Shown one piece after another: positions 26,132 through 34,980 of a DNA stretch of 64,000 nt; position 1 is the first letter of the stretch, and every line of letters starts with the position of its first letter. A program made the position numbers and the translations under genes. The notes under the pieces are model-generated. The model was not told the origin of the DNA. It was given only the letters and a program-made list of their open reading frames with translations, and did no database searches. This DNA is from an uncultured Clostridia bacterium (GTDB lineage Bacteria; Bacillota; Clostridia; Christensenellales; UBA1242). Where the stretch lies: positions 310,001-374,000 of the forward strand of contig CAKVFI010000001.1 in the NCBI GenBank assembly GCA_934746715.1. The letters are read 5' to 3'.

Positions 26132-27559
26132 TTATTCGCCAAATGCGTCGTCAATATCTTTGTCAACAACCGCGGTCATAACATTATCTTTTTGCACTTT
26201 GCTTGTGTTTTTGGTGTAAAGAGTGTCTTTGCCCGGCTCATAAAATTGAGTATACTCACCTTTAAATTTAATTGGAATAATGCCGCGTTCACCATTACGA
26301 TGTTTTGCAATAACAAGTGAATAATCAAGGGCATCATCATTACTTTCTTGTGCTGCTTCTGCTTTTTGGTCAGAAATAAACATAACAATATCCGCATCTT
26401 GTTCAATAGAGCCAGATTCACGCAAGTCAGTCAACTGTGGCATACGATTTTGTTTTTCACTATCACGGTTTAATTGTGAAAGCAAAATTATTGGTACATG
26501 CAATTCACGCGCGGCAAGTTTGATGCTACGAGTTAAATCCGCAACTTCTTGTTGACGGCTGCCGTCTTTATTTGGACGCTCACTTTTCATCAATTGCAAA
26601 TAGTCAATAATAACCATATCAAGCCCATGTTGAGCCTTTAACTTGCGGCATTTTGACAAAATTTCATTTGGATTGATGTTTGTTGTGTCGTCAACATAAA
26701 TATTTGTGTTTTCAAGTATCTTTTTTGTTTCAAAAATTGTGTTCCAAATATTGTTATCTTTTGTGCCAGTTTTAACTTCGTTTAATGGCACACGGCTGGT
26801 TGCGCACAAAAACCTTTGAGCAACTTGCATCATGGACATTTCAAGGTCAAACATAGCAATTGACTTGCCGTGTTTAAGTGCGGCATTAATTGCAAAGTTA
26901 ACTGCCAAAGTAGTTTTACCAATACCCGGACGTGCGGCAATGATGATAAGCTCACCATCTTTAAAACCGTTTGTCATGCGGTCAAGTGTTGGAAAACCAA
27001 CCTTAACACCCATATTTGCATTTGGGTCAATGGCAAGTTTTTCCATAAGGTCAATAACTTCGGTTACACCTTTTTTAACGTGTTCAAGTTCGCTTGTGCG
27101 TCTGGTTTGAGCAATGTCAAAAATGTTTTTTTCTGCAGTTTCAAGCACTTCTTTTGCTGTTTTGCCTTCAAAAGCATCATTGATTGTTTTTTGGCTTGCT
27201 TCAATCACTTGGCGCAAAGTGCCATCGTTTTTAACAATATCTGCATAGTGCTTAAAGTTTGCAGCACTGGGCACAAAATTTGTAAGGTCAGTGATATAAC
27301 CCAAACCGCCAACTTCTTCCAACTCACCCTTGTTGGTAAGCACTTTGCTAACTGTGATGTAGTCAACTGGAACGTTGTTTGAATAGTTGTCCAACATTGC
27401 TTCATAAATTTTTTGATGAGCGTTGGAATAAAAGTCGGTTGGTTTTAACATAGAAAACACTTCCATGCAAACATCTTGCGACAAAAACATGCAACCCAAC
27501 AAACTTTGTTCTGCTTCCAAATCGTTTGGCAACATTCTTGCCATTTTTTCCTTTGCCAT
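26132..27559 (-). CDS. dnaB: Replicative DNA helicase DnaB (DnaC in Bacillus)
   Basis: 475 residues. N-terminal primase-interaction domain, linker, then a RecA-type motor. Walker A ARPGIGKTT (~209-217), Walker B region MVIIDYLQLM, and the LSQLNRDSE and arginine-finger segments of the H4 region. Unwinds DNA at the fork as a hexamer. GGAG precedes ATG 27559. It sits downstream of typA and the 89-aa membrane gene; rplI, its frequent neighbour in Bacillota, is absent. Confidence 0.96.
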   Translation of the reverse strand: MAKEKMARMLPNDLEAEQSLLGCMFLSQDVCMEVFSMLKPTDFYSNAHQKIYEAMLDNYSNNVPVDYITVSKVLTNKGELEEVGGLGYITDLTNFVPSAANFKHYADIVKNDGTLRQVIEASQKTINDAFEGKTAKEVLETAEKNIFDIAQTRRTSELEHVKKGVTEVIDLMEKLAIDPNANMGVKVGFPTLDRMTNGFKDGELIIIAARPGIGKTTLAVNFAINAALKHGKSIAMFDLEMSMMQVAQRFLCATSRVPLNEVKTGTKDNNIWNTIFETKKILENTNIYVDDTTNINPNEILSKCRKLKAQHGLDMVIIDYLQLMKSERPNKDGSRQQEVADLTRSIKLAARELHVPIILLSQLNRDSEKQNRMPQLTDLRESGSIEQDADIVMFISDQKAEAAQESNDDALDYSLVIAKHRNGERGIIPIKFKGEYTQFYEPGKDTLYTKNTSKVQKDNVMTAVVDKDIDDAFGE

Positions 27560-27582
27560 TGGCTAAACTCCTTTAAATAAAT

Positions 27583-27852
27583 TTATTTAAATATATCCTT
27601 TTTAGGTTCAAGCAATTCTTGTGCTTTTTTGCGTTTTTCCTTTGCGCGGGATATAAGTTCTTCAACAAGCACCGCCACCCCCATAACACAAACAAAGATA
27701 AAAATTTGCCAAAAATTGCTTGTGATGATGTTGCGAGTGAGATACGCAAACACTATCAAGAATGGCAAACAGCAAACAATGGTGATTGCCATGCGTTTGG
27801 CAACCTTCATTGCATTGCTATAAGTTTGGTTACGTTGGTCAACAGGTCTCAT
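27583..27852 (-). CDS. Small two-helix membrane protein
   Basis: 89 residues with two membrane helices (~22-42 and 48-66) and a basic/acidic C-terminal tail. GGAGG precedes ATG 27852. The stop of typA and this ATG overlap as TAATG, so translation is coupled. Function unknown; the position between typA and dnaB makes it a likely constitutive envelope protein. Confidence 0.65.
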   Translation of the reverse strand: MRPVDQRNQTYSNAMKVAKRMAITIVCCLPFLIVFAYLTRNIITSNFWQIFIFVCVMGVAVLVEELISRAKEKRKKAQELLEPKKDIFK

Positions 27853-29669
27853 TAATCCTCCACAACTGGTTTTCTTGATTTTGCACGAAGTGAATGATCC
27901 AAAATACGTTTTCTGATACGTACGCTTAGTGGTGTGATTTCCACAAGTTCGTCATCGGCAATAAATTCAAGTGCTTCTTCAAGTGTTAATGGTTTGATTG
28001 GTGTAAGTTTAAGTGCATCATCGCTTGCACTACTACGAGTGTTTGTAAGTTGTTTCTTTTTGCAAACGTTAACAACAATATCTTCACCTTTTGGATTTGC
28101 ACCAACAACTTGCCCCATATAAACTTTGTCGCCCGGGCCAACAAGCAATCTGCCACGACCTTGAGCATTAAACAAACCATAAGTGATTGCTTCGCCAGTT
28201 TCGTAACTGATAAGCGAGCCAAAGTTGCGGCCTTCAATGTCGCCTTTATATGGTTGATAACTATCAAACACAAAACTCATTACACCTTCACCACGAGTGT
28301 CGGTTAACATTTGAGATTTATATCCAAACAAACCACGGCTTGGCACTAAAAATTGCAAACGCATACGGCTGCCAATAGGTGCCATGCTGATAAGTTCACC
28401 CTTTTTAACACCCATGCTCATCATGATTGCGCCAACGCAATCTTCTGGCACGTCAATAACAAGTTTGTCGATAGGTTCACATTTAACACCATCAATATTT
28501 TTGAACAACACACGTGGACGGCTAACTTGAAATTCGTAACCATCACGACGCATATTTTCAATAAGAATGGAAAGGTGCATTTCGCCCCTGCCACGAACTT
28601 TAAATTGGTCAGCAGTGTCGCCATCGCTAACTTGCAAGGACAAATCTTTAACTGCTTCTTTGTAAAGCCTGTCTTTAAGATGACGGCTTGTTACATATTT
28701 ACCTTCCTTGCCGGCAAATGGGCTGTCGTTAACCATAAATGTCATTTCAACACTTGGTTCGCTGATTTTAACAAATGGAAGAGCTGCCATATCTGGAGTT
28801 TCGCTGATTGTGTCGCCAATTGTGATGTCTGGAATACCTGCGATGCACACAATATCGCCTGCTGTGCCAAGTTCAATAGGATCACGTTTTAAACCATCAA
28901 AGTTAAAGATGTTAACTGCTTTGCCTTGATATTTTTTGTTTTCATCAAAAAAGTTTTTAACATAAACTGTTTGGTTGAGTTTGAGTGTGCCAGATTCAAT
29001 TTTGCCAACTGCCAACTTACCCAAAAAGTCATTTTGTTCTGTGCTGGAAACAAGCATTTGGAAAGGTGCAGATGTGTCCATTTTTGGTGGGTCAATGTAA
29101 TTTACGATTGCTTCAAACAAAGGTTTCATGTCTGCGCCTGGTTTGTGATAGTCGGTTGTTGCAACGCCAGTGCGCGCACTTGCGTAAATGATTGGGCACA
29201 TAAGTTGCTCATCTGTTGCATTAAGGTCAAGCATCAATTCAAGCACTTCATCAGCAACAACATCAAGACGAGCATCTGGGCGGTCAATTTTGTTGATAAC
29301 GATGATAACTTTTAAATTGAGTTCAAGCGCCTTTTCAAGCACAAAACGAGTTTGTGGCATTGGCCCTTCAAATGCGTCAACAACCAAAAGCACTCCGTCA
29401 ACCATTTTAAGCACACGCTCAACTTCTCCACCAAAGTCTGCGTGTCCCGGAGTGTCAACAATGTTGATTTTTGTGTTGCCAAAAAAAGCGGAACAGTTTT
29501 TGCTCAAGATTGTGATTCCGCGTTCGCGCTCCAAAGCGTTGGAATCCATAACTCTATCTTGAACTTCTTGATTGTCCCTAAAAATACCACCTTGTTTAAG
29601 CAAAGCGTTAACCAAACTTGTTTTGCCGTGGTCTACGTGCGCAATAATTGCAATGTTTCTAATGTCCAT
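27852..29669 (-). CDS. typA: Ribosome-associated GTPase TypA/BipA
   Basis: 605 residues. G1 AHVDHGKT, G3 DTPGHAD and G4 NKID mark the GTPase domain. EF-G-like domains II, III and V and the BipA-specific C-terminal domain (FNAQGRGRLLVGPGDKVY) follow. Binds the ribosome and helps 50S assembly or stress translation. AAGGAAA lies before ATG 29669, at a long spacing of ~13 nt. First gene of typA-89aa-dnaB. Confidence 0.96.
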   Translation of the reverse strand: MDIRNIAIIAHVDHGKTSLVNALLKQGGIFRDNQEVQDRVMDSNALERERGITILSKNCSAFFGNTKINIVDTPGHADFGGEVERVLKMVDGVLLVVDAFEGPMPQTRFVLEKALELNLKVIIVINKIDRPDARLDVVADEVLELMLDLNATDEQLMCPIIYASARTGVATTDYHKPGADMKPLFEAIVNYIDPPKMDTSAPFQMLVSSTEQNDFLGKLAVGKIESGTLKLNQTVYVKNFFDENKKYQGKAVNIFNFDGLKRDPIELGTAGDIVCIAGIPDITIGDTISETPDMAALPFVKISEPSVEMTFMVNDSPFAGKEGKYVTSRHLKDRLYKEAVKDLSLQVSDGDTADQFKVRGRGEMHLSILIENMRRDGYEFQVSRPRVLFKNIDGVKCEPIDKLVIDVPEDCVGAIMMSMGVKKGELISMAPIGSRMRLQFLVPSRGLFGYKSQMLTDTRGEGVMSFVFDSYQPYKGDIEGRNFGSLISYETGEAITYGLFNAQGRGRLLVGPGDKVYMGQVVGANPKGEDIVVNVCKKKQLTNTRSSASDDALKLTPIKPLTLEEALEFIADDELVEITPLSVRIRKRILDHSLRAKSRKPVVED

Positions 29670-30148
29670 AAAATAAAAAATTTCCTTTTCTTTAAATTAA
29701 CTAGTAAATATATCATCAAACCAATAATGTTTGAGGTATCTGAATTAGCTTGTATCTTGAGATAAATTAATTGCTTATTATCTTTTAGATTATTTTATAT
29801 AATAACACACGCGCGCGCAAAAATCAATAATTTAAACAAATAATTTGCTTGTATGATTATTTAGTTTTTGCAACTCTGTGCGTGTTTTTGCCAGTGCCAT
29901 AAGGGAGATTTTGTGTTGATTTTGCCATACCACACCAGTTAGCACAACAAAAACTAAAAACAATCGAGCACAAATCTCTCTTTATTTTGGCACATTTAAA
30001 GCAAAAAAACGCTTCAAAACCCCTATTTTTAAGGTGTTTTGACACAAAATATTGCAATTAATGTTTATTTTAGTTGATTTTTGACAATCAATTTGTTAGT
30101 CTAAAGTTAAATAAAGGGGTACTTACCTTTATTAAAAGGAGAAAAATT
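29670..30148. other. Intergenic region typA-HU with unresolved element
   Basis: Contains an alternating ACACACGCGCGCGC tract (29805-29818), unusual here for its GC content. A 29857-29960 element is bounded by complementary TAGTTTTTG and CAAAAACTA. A hairpin-forming stretch lies at ~30005-30045. The HU leader follows. No standard RNA gene is recognised. Confidence 0.5.
29857..29928 (-). other. Possible 23-aa basic peptide or structured RNA
   Basis: A 24-codon frame from ATG 29928 (begins MAKSTQNLPYGTGKN, basic throughout) with only a GGTGTGG-like sequence upstream. The same interval lies inside an inverted repeat (TAGTTTTTG 29870 / CAAAAACTA 29956) that could fold as an RNA on either strand. 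I cannot choose between peptide, RNA and neither. Confidence 0.25.
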
Positions 30149-30433
30149 ATGAACACAGTTAGTACAGGAGACTTCATTAAACAAGTTGCAGAAGCAACAG
30201 GTTACTCACAAGTTCAAGTTAAGGCAGTTCTTAACGCAGCTGGTGAACAACTTAAAGCCAACCTTAAAGCTGGCAAAGAATGCCACTTCATTGGTTACAT
30301 GAACTTTGGCATCAAACAACGCAAGGCTCAAACAAAACTTAACCCATTCACAAAAGAAAAGGTTAAAGTTGCAGCTTGCAAAGTGCCAACAGTTAAGTTG
30401 AGCGCTTCCTTCAAACAATTGTTGAAGAAATAA
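30149..30433 (+). CDS. HU-family DNA-binding protein
   Basis: 94 residues, the normal HU length. Start STGDFIKQVAEATGYSQVQVKAVLNA matches the HU helical dimerisation part; the arm region and C-terminal helix are present. The usual IGFG turn appears as IGYMNFG. Bends and compacts DNA as a dimer. AAAGGAG precedes ATG 30149. Monocistronic, with a strong terminator. Confidence 0.9.
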   Translation: MNTVSTGDFIKQVAEATGYSQVQVKAVLNAAGEQLKANLKAGKECHFIGYMNFGIKQRKAQTKLNPFTKEKVKVAACKVPTVKLSASFKQLLKK

Positions 30434-30443
30434 TTTTTACCAA

Positions 30444-30476
30444 CAAAAAAATATCGACATCAGTCGATATTTTTTT
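30444..30476 (+). terminator. Terminator of HU gene
   Basis: AAAAATATCGAC-atca-GTCGATATTTTTT; possibly bidirectional. Confidence 0.8.
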
Positions 30477-30497
30477 ATGCTATAATATTTAAAATGA

Positions 30498-31892
30498 TTA
30501 AATTGTCCAATTATTAGTTGAATTAATTGTAAAATCCTTATATTCTTCTTTATGTTCTTTACCTATTCCAAAAAGACCACCAGGATAATCCCAATATTCA
30601 ACATTATAATTTCCTGTTTCTGTTGCCACTTTATATGTGTAGATAAAACATCCATCATCATCATAATCTCTTGTGTGACGAGTATATAACACACCCGCAA
30701 AAGTATTACCTGTTACAGCGTATGTCATAGGTGTTTTTCGTTGATGCGTTGAACTTATTGGATTCCAATCATCTGATTTTGTAAATTCCACATTGTAATT
30801 AAATTTAGACATTGGAATACTTAAACAATTTTGAACAGTTATGCTTGTTTCAATATTTGCAACAATTCCACCAATTAATAATGCTGTAACCACTCCGTCA
30901 GCTGACAATTTGCCATCAAACAAACAATTTGATATATTTGAACTATTACCGCTTCCAATTATACCACCCATACAAACAACATATTTTTCCATATTATAGT
31001 TTGTTTTAGGATAACCAGATGGTGAAATCATATTTATACTTAAAACAGCCGAAGAAGAACAATTTTCAATTTTAGCAACCTTGCCACCAACAATTCCACC
31101 AGAATAGTTATATCTTCCTTTAATGTTTACACTTGATGAAATTTCGCAACTGGAAATTGTTGAAGATTCCCCCTGGCCAACCAACCCTCCAGCATAAATA
31201 CCAATTTTTGTTGATTCGTTAGTAATATTCAGATTGCTAATTTTTAAATTACTTATTGTCGCTCCATTAGTTTTTCCAAATAAACCAGAATATTCTTGAT
31301 TAGTAATTTTAAAATTTGATACACAGTGCCAACTTCCATCAAATATTCCATTAAAAGATCTATCTTTATTCCCAATAGGAGCCCATTCATTATTGTTCAA
31401 ATCAATATCTGCAGTTAAAGTTATTGTGCTGCCTGAATAACTATCTCCATCATTAACCTTATTTCTAAATGATTTTAATTGAGTTGAATTTGAAATTGAT
31501 GTATTGCCGCCAGTTGCGCGATAATTGTGTTCACTGGTGGTGTTGAGTGATTTGCCCATTGCGGAAAGATAATGTGTTTGATTTTCAATTGTATAATCAA
31601 ACATAATATTTTTGTCAGTAACTTTAATAAGTTCCCCCAACCTACCTGTTGCACCAGTTGATGTAATTTTTATTTTTGGAGACAATTTTTCAATTGTATC
31701 ATCCTGCAAACTAACTTCGTCAACCAATTCAAATTTTATGGTTGCATCAGCGGTTCTAATATATGCCACATTTGATATGCAAAAATTTGAAACTATTCCC
31801 CACGTTAAAACAAAAGCAAAAACAGCGCAAAAAAACAGCAATATAATGCTTACTGCTTTTTTGTATTTTTCAATTTTGTTTACCCCAATCAT
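30498..31892 (-). CDS. Secreted GLUG-repeat surface protein
   Basis: 464 residues. One N-terminal helix (~13-35) acts as signal or anchor. Residues ~110-310 hold GLUG-type repeats (YSGLFGKTNGATISNLKI, GGLVGQGESSTISSC, SGGIVGGKVAKIENC), a beta-helix repeat of bacterial adhesins. The preceding DIDLNNNEWAPIG segment is typical of the same families. The C-terminal part is unassigned, with no sortase signal or second helix. The start lacks a normal ribosome binding site; TTGACA-18-TAAACT ends 8 nt before ATG 31892, so it appears near-leaderless. Confidence 0.75.
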   Translation of the reverse strand: MIGVNKIEKYKKAVSIILLFFCAVFAFVLTWGIVSNFCISNVAYIRTADATIKFELVDEVSLQDDTIEKLSPKIKITSTGATGRLGELIKVTDKNIMFDYTIENQTHYLSAMGKSLNTTSEHNYRATGGNTSISNSTQLKSFRNKVNDGDSYSGSTITLTADIDLNNNEWAPIGNKDRSFNGIFDGSWHCVSNFKITNQEYSGLFGKTNGATISNLKISNLNITNESTKIGIYAGGLVGQGESSTISSCEISSSVNIKGRYNYSGGIVGGKVAKIENCSSSAVLSINMISPSGYPKTNYNMEKYVVCMGGIIGSGNSSNISNCLFDGKLSADGVVTALLIGGIVANIETSITVQNCLSIPMSKFNYNVEFTKSDDWNPISSTHQRKTPMTYAVTGNTFAGVLYTRHTRDYDDDGCFIYTYKVATETGNYNVEYWDYPGGLFGIGKEHKEEYKDFTINSTNNWTI

Positions 31893-31900
31893 CTGTTTTC

Positions 31901-31930
31901 AGTTTACCCCCACCGCACAAAAAATGTCAA
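31901..31930 (-). promoter_or_regulatory. Promoter of the GLUG gene, near-leaderless
   Basis: TTGACA, 18 bp, TAAACT, 8 nt, ATG. Predicted leader ~2 nt. Confidence 0.55.
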
Positions 31931-31995
31931 GTGAATATTATTAATCGTTTTTTTAATGATGTGATTATCAATCAAATTTTTATACAACCTAACAA

Positions 31996-32030
31996 AAAAA
32001 ACACTATTTACATTTAGAAACAGTGTTTTA
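31996..32030 (-). terminator. Terminator of dut
   Basis: Complementary AAACACT / AGTGTTT arms with a long loop and flanking A/T runs. Confidence 0.55.
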
Positions 32031-32044
32031 AAAAATTTTATTTG

Positions 32045-32476
32045 TTAATTTTTGCCCGTTGAGCCAATTCCACCACGGTCAACAGCATCCAAATGTTCAG
32101 CTGTAACAATTTGGTGTGTTGGTTGATGTGCAATTATCCTAAATTGACAAATACGATCGTTTTTGTGAATAACTGTGTCGCGCATGGCAAGTGCTGGAAA
32201 AAGCCATTGGTCGTTATCTCCACAATAACTTTCATCAATCACGCCAATGCTGTTAGCTTGCAAAATGCCAAAGTTTTTAAAAGTGCTGCTACGTGGAGCA
32301 ACAATTGCCTCATAGCCAGTTGGCAGTTTTATGCCAACGCCCAATTTTATGAGCCTAAATTCGCCTGCTTTAAGTTCAACATCTTCTGCCGCACGCAAAT
32401 CATACCAATCGCTTTTGTTTTGGATATATTTAATAGGTTCAACATCTGTAAAATATTTAACTTTAATTTGTAACAT
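32045..32476 (-). CDS. dut: dUTP diphosphatase
   Basis: 143 residues from ATG 32476 (GGAAGGG upstream); the 25-residue upstream extension is rejected. Hydrolyses dUTP to dUMP and PPi. All five trimeric dUTPase motifs are present: YDLRAAED, PRSST, GVIDESYCGDNDQW, RICQFRI and RGGIGSTG (motif V, GGFGSTG-like). Single gene. Confidence 0.9.
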   Translation of the reverse strand: MLQIKVKYFTDVEPIKYIQNKSDWYDLRAAEDVELKAGEFRLIKLGVGIKLPTGYEAIVAPRSSTFKNFGILQANSIGVIDESYCGDNDQWLFPALAMRDTVIHKNDRICQFRIIAHQPTHQIVTAEHLDAVDRGGIGSTGKN

Positions 32477-32606
32477 ACTACCCTTCCTTTGCTTGAATAA
32501 ATATACCACAAATTTGCAAAAAACACAATAAAATGCAAAACAAATTGGCAAACCAATTTTTTATGGAAAACATCAATTGCTTTTATTGCAGAATAATTAT
32601 TTGGTA

Positions 32607-32634
32607 TTGACTTTTGCTTTAACTTTGGTATAAT
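32607..32634 (+). promoter_or_regulatory. Promoter at a leaderless start (HEPN-like gene)
   Basis: TTGACT, 16 bp, TATAAT with TGg extension; ATG 32642 follows after 7 nt. No Shine-Dalgarno sequence. Confidence 0.7.
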
Positions 32635-32641
32635 TATTTGT

Positions 32642-34159
32642 ATGAACAACAGTGAAAGATTTTATTTTGAAACAGACATTGCAATCAAACTTGTATATTG
32701 TTTTTTGAATGAAGATTCCAGGAACCATGAATATCAAGCAAAAAAAGCAATAAACATGTTGAATAAGTGTGGAATTGATATCAATTCATTTAGATTTTCG
32801 CTTGTTTCTTTGATTGACATCACAAGTTTTGCCTTGAACAAAGAAAAAATTGAAAATCAAGCAAACATAGATTGGAACAATTACAAAGCAGAAATCACAT
32901 CAAAATTGAAAAATTTTGACAATAGATTTAGTTATATTCCTTATTTTAAAGAATGGGTTCAAGTTAAAGATTGTGCTGAAAAATACAAAACAAACAATGC
33001 ACAATTTTGGATTAAAAAAATCCGTGATGCTTTCCTTCATGGCAAATTTGAGTTGGATTACAGTCAAACAAATCCATATTCTGAAATAAAAATAAAACAA
33101 GGTTCTGCATCTAAAACTGATGTTGACATAAAACTTTATGAACCGGGGTTGACTGAATTTATTGAAGACAATTTTAGAAATATTTACAACCAAGGTTACG
33201 GCATTAAAGATAGTTACAGTTATTTGCAATATCCAGATTTTGAAATAACTGATTTTAAATCTTTGGAAGAATACATTGCCAAAATTGCTCATATTCAATA
33301 TAAAATTGATTTTGACAAGTTTAAATATGATGGTATGACTTTAAATTCTGCTGACGGCGACAAATTTAAGCCATACATCACCCCAAAACAGGTATCTGAA
33401 AAACCTGGTATGCTGCCAGAAGTTCCAAAATATTTAAAAAGAGAAGAAAAGATTACTTGTCTACGCCCAGAAAAAGCAAATTTACTTGCAAGATTGATTG
33501 AAAAAAAGGCAGGATACATTTACAATAGTGGCAAAAAGCGTGAAATTGTGCACAAATACTATTCAAATTATATTTTCACTTTCCAAACATTAAACTCTTT
33601 GTTGCAAGAACTTGTTAATGTTGCAAATTATATTGATTTTGCCATATACAGCAAAGAAGTTAAAAAGAGCACTTACAACAAAACATTTGGCATAATTGAT
33701 TCTTGCAAAGACAATTTAAAGCCAGCGTTTACAATGCTTCAACTTTATCGACTGCTTTACAGATTGCAAAATGACAATTTTAAACCAGTTGATTTAACTC
33801 GCTTTGATTGTGAAAAATTGTTTTACACCACCACTCCAGAATTGGTGGAAAAAAAGATTGAAAAAGTTATGACCAACAACCCAGAACTTACAAAAAAAGA
33901 AGCCACAAACAAAGTTTATTTGGAAATTTTGCGTGACGCTCTTGCACATGGCAATGTTGCATTTGAAACTCAATTTTCTGACGATTTAAGCCAGATGAGC
34001 AAAGTGTTTACTTTCACTGATTGCTGGACAGACCGAAAAACTGGCGAATACACAGAAACAAAAATCATATCAAATGTTGGTTTGTTGGAATTTTTGTTTA
34101 CTGAAATTGACAAAGACCTTGACTTTTTGCCATACAAAGATATGGAAGATGAAATTTAA
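32642..34159 (+). CDS. Protein with two HEPN-like R-x4-H motifs
   Basis: 505 residues, not a recognised housekeeping family. Two separated segments carry R-D-A-x-x-H-G: IRDAFLHGKFEL (R128/H133) and LRDALAHGNVAFE (R431/H436). R-x4-6-H is the catalytic motif of HEPN ribonucleases. Each motif is followed by a similar beta-like stretch and a Gly-Leu-x-Glu-Phe segment (GLTEFIE, GLLEFLF), so the protein looks like an internal duplication, ~1-185 and ~290-505. HEPN domains act in toxin, abortive-infection and RNA-processing systems. No antitoxin partner is adjacent. Soluble, no signal peptide. The start appears leaderless. Confidence 0.6.
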   Translation: MNNSERFYFETDIAIKLVYCFLNEDSRNHEYQAKKAINMLNKCGIDINSFRFSLVSLIDITSFALNKEKIENQANIDWNNYKAEITSKLKNFDNRFSYIPYFKEWVQVKDCAEKYKTNNAQFWIKKIRDAFLHGKFELDYSQTNPYSEIKIKQGSASKTDVDIKLYEPGLTEFIEDNFRNIYNQGYGIKDSYSYLQYPDFEITDFKSLEEYIAKIAHIQYKIDFDKFKYDGMTLNSADGDKFKPYITPKQVSEKPGMLPEVPKYLKREEKITCLRPEKANLLARLIEKKAGYIYNSGKKREIVHKYYSNYIFTFQTLNSLLQELVNVANYIDFAIYSKEVKKSTYNKTFGIIDSCKDNLKPAFTMLQLYRLLYRLQNDNFKPVDLTRFDCEKLFYTTTPELVEKKIEKVMTNNPELTKKEATNKVYLEILRDALAHGNVAFETQFSDDLSQMSKVFTFTDCWTDRKTGEYTETKIISNVGLLEFLFTEIDKDLDFLPYKDMEDEI

Positions 34160-34248
34160 TGATTTTGATTAATATTTTAAATTTAATAAAGCAATCAACA
34201 AAAAATTGTTACTTAACATGCTTTATTGTAAAAACAAAAGAAGGCACT

Positions 34249-34279
34249 AAAAAAAGACTAGTTTAACTAGCCTTTTTTT
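34249..34279. terminator. Bidirectional terminator
   Basis: AAAAAGACTAG, TTTAA, CTAGCCTTTTTTT, between the HEPN-like gene and rplA. Confidence 0.8.
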
Positions 34280-34293
34280 GTTAACATGTTAAA

Positions 34294-34980
34294 TTATTTA
34301 ACGTCGTAACTCAATTTTACGCTTGGCCCCATAGTGGTTGCAACATAAACTGATTTTAAGTAAACACCTTTTGCTGATGCTGGTTTAGCTTTAACGATTG
34401 CGTCCATAACTGTTGTTAAGTTGTTCAACAATCTTTCTGCACCAAAGCTAACTTTACCGATACGAACGTGGATAATGTTTTGTTTGTCAAGACGATATTC
34501 AACTTTACCTGCTTTAACGTCGTTAATAGCTTTTGTAACGTCCATAGTAACTGTACCGCTCTTTGGATTTGGCATTAAGCCTTTAGGTCCAAGGATACGA
34601 GCACAACGACCGATTGCACCCATCATATCAGGTGTTGTGATGCAGACATCAAAGTCTAACCAACCGCCCATGATTTTTGCAATAACATCATCATCGCCAA
34701 CGATATCAGCGCCTGCTTTGCGAGCTTCTTCAGCTTTGTCGCCACGAGTGATAACCAAAACGCGAACAGTTTTACCTGTACCTTCTGGCAACACACAAAC
34801 GCCACGAACTTGTTGATCAGCATTACGGCCATCAACACCAAGTTTTACGTGAAGTTCAACTGTTTCATCAAATTTAGCTTTGCTTGTTGAAACAACAGCT
34901 TCCATAGCTTCTTTTGGAGCATATGCTTTTGTTTTGTCAATAAGTTTAAGAGCTTCTTTATAATTCTTACTTGTTGCCAT
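34294..34980 (-). CDS. rplA: 50S ribosomal protein L1
   Basis: 228 residues from ATG 34980 with GGAGG; the longer frame to 35025 lies inside rplK. Binds 23S rRNA at the L1 stalk and usually represses its own operon. Shows the L1 signature (GPKGLMPNPKSGTV). Overlaps the end of rplK by 14 nt. A terminator follows immediately; rplJ and rplL are not downstream as they would be in most Bacillota. Confidence 0.96.
   Translation of the reverse strand: MATSKNYKEALKLIDKTKAYAPKEAMEAVVSTSKAKFDETVELHVKLGVDGRNADQQVRGVCVLPEGTGKTVRVLVITRGDKAEEARKAGADIVGDDDVIAKIMGGWLDFDVCITTPDMMGAIGRCARILGPKGLMPNPKSGTVTMDVTKAINDVKAGKVEYRLDKQNIIHVRIGKVSFGAERLLNNLTTVMDAIVKAKPASAKGVYLKSVYVATTMGPSVKLSYDVK

Noticed and set aside
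28353..28892. 179-codon plus-strand frame opposite typA
   Set aside because: Antisense shadow of the TypA domains.
29857..30057. Full 66-codon minus-strand frame
   Set aside because: Its TTG start has no ribosome binding site and the N-terminal Cys/Phe part looks random; only the last 23 codons are kept as a possibility.
29800..30060. SRP RNA, 6S RNA or tmRNA
   Set aside because: No conserved GGAA/SRP loop, 6S bubble or tmRNA ends could be matched.
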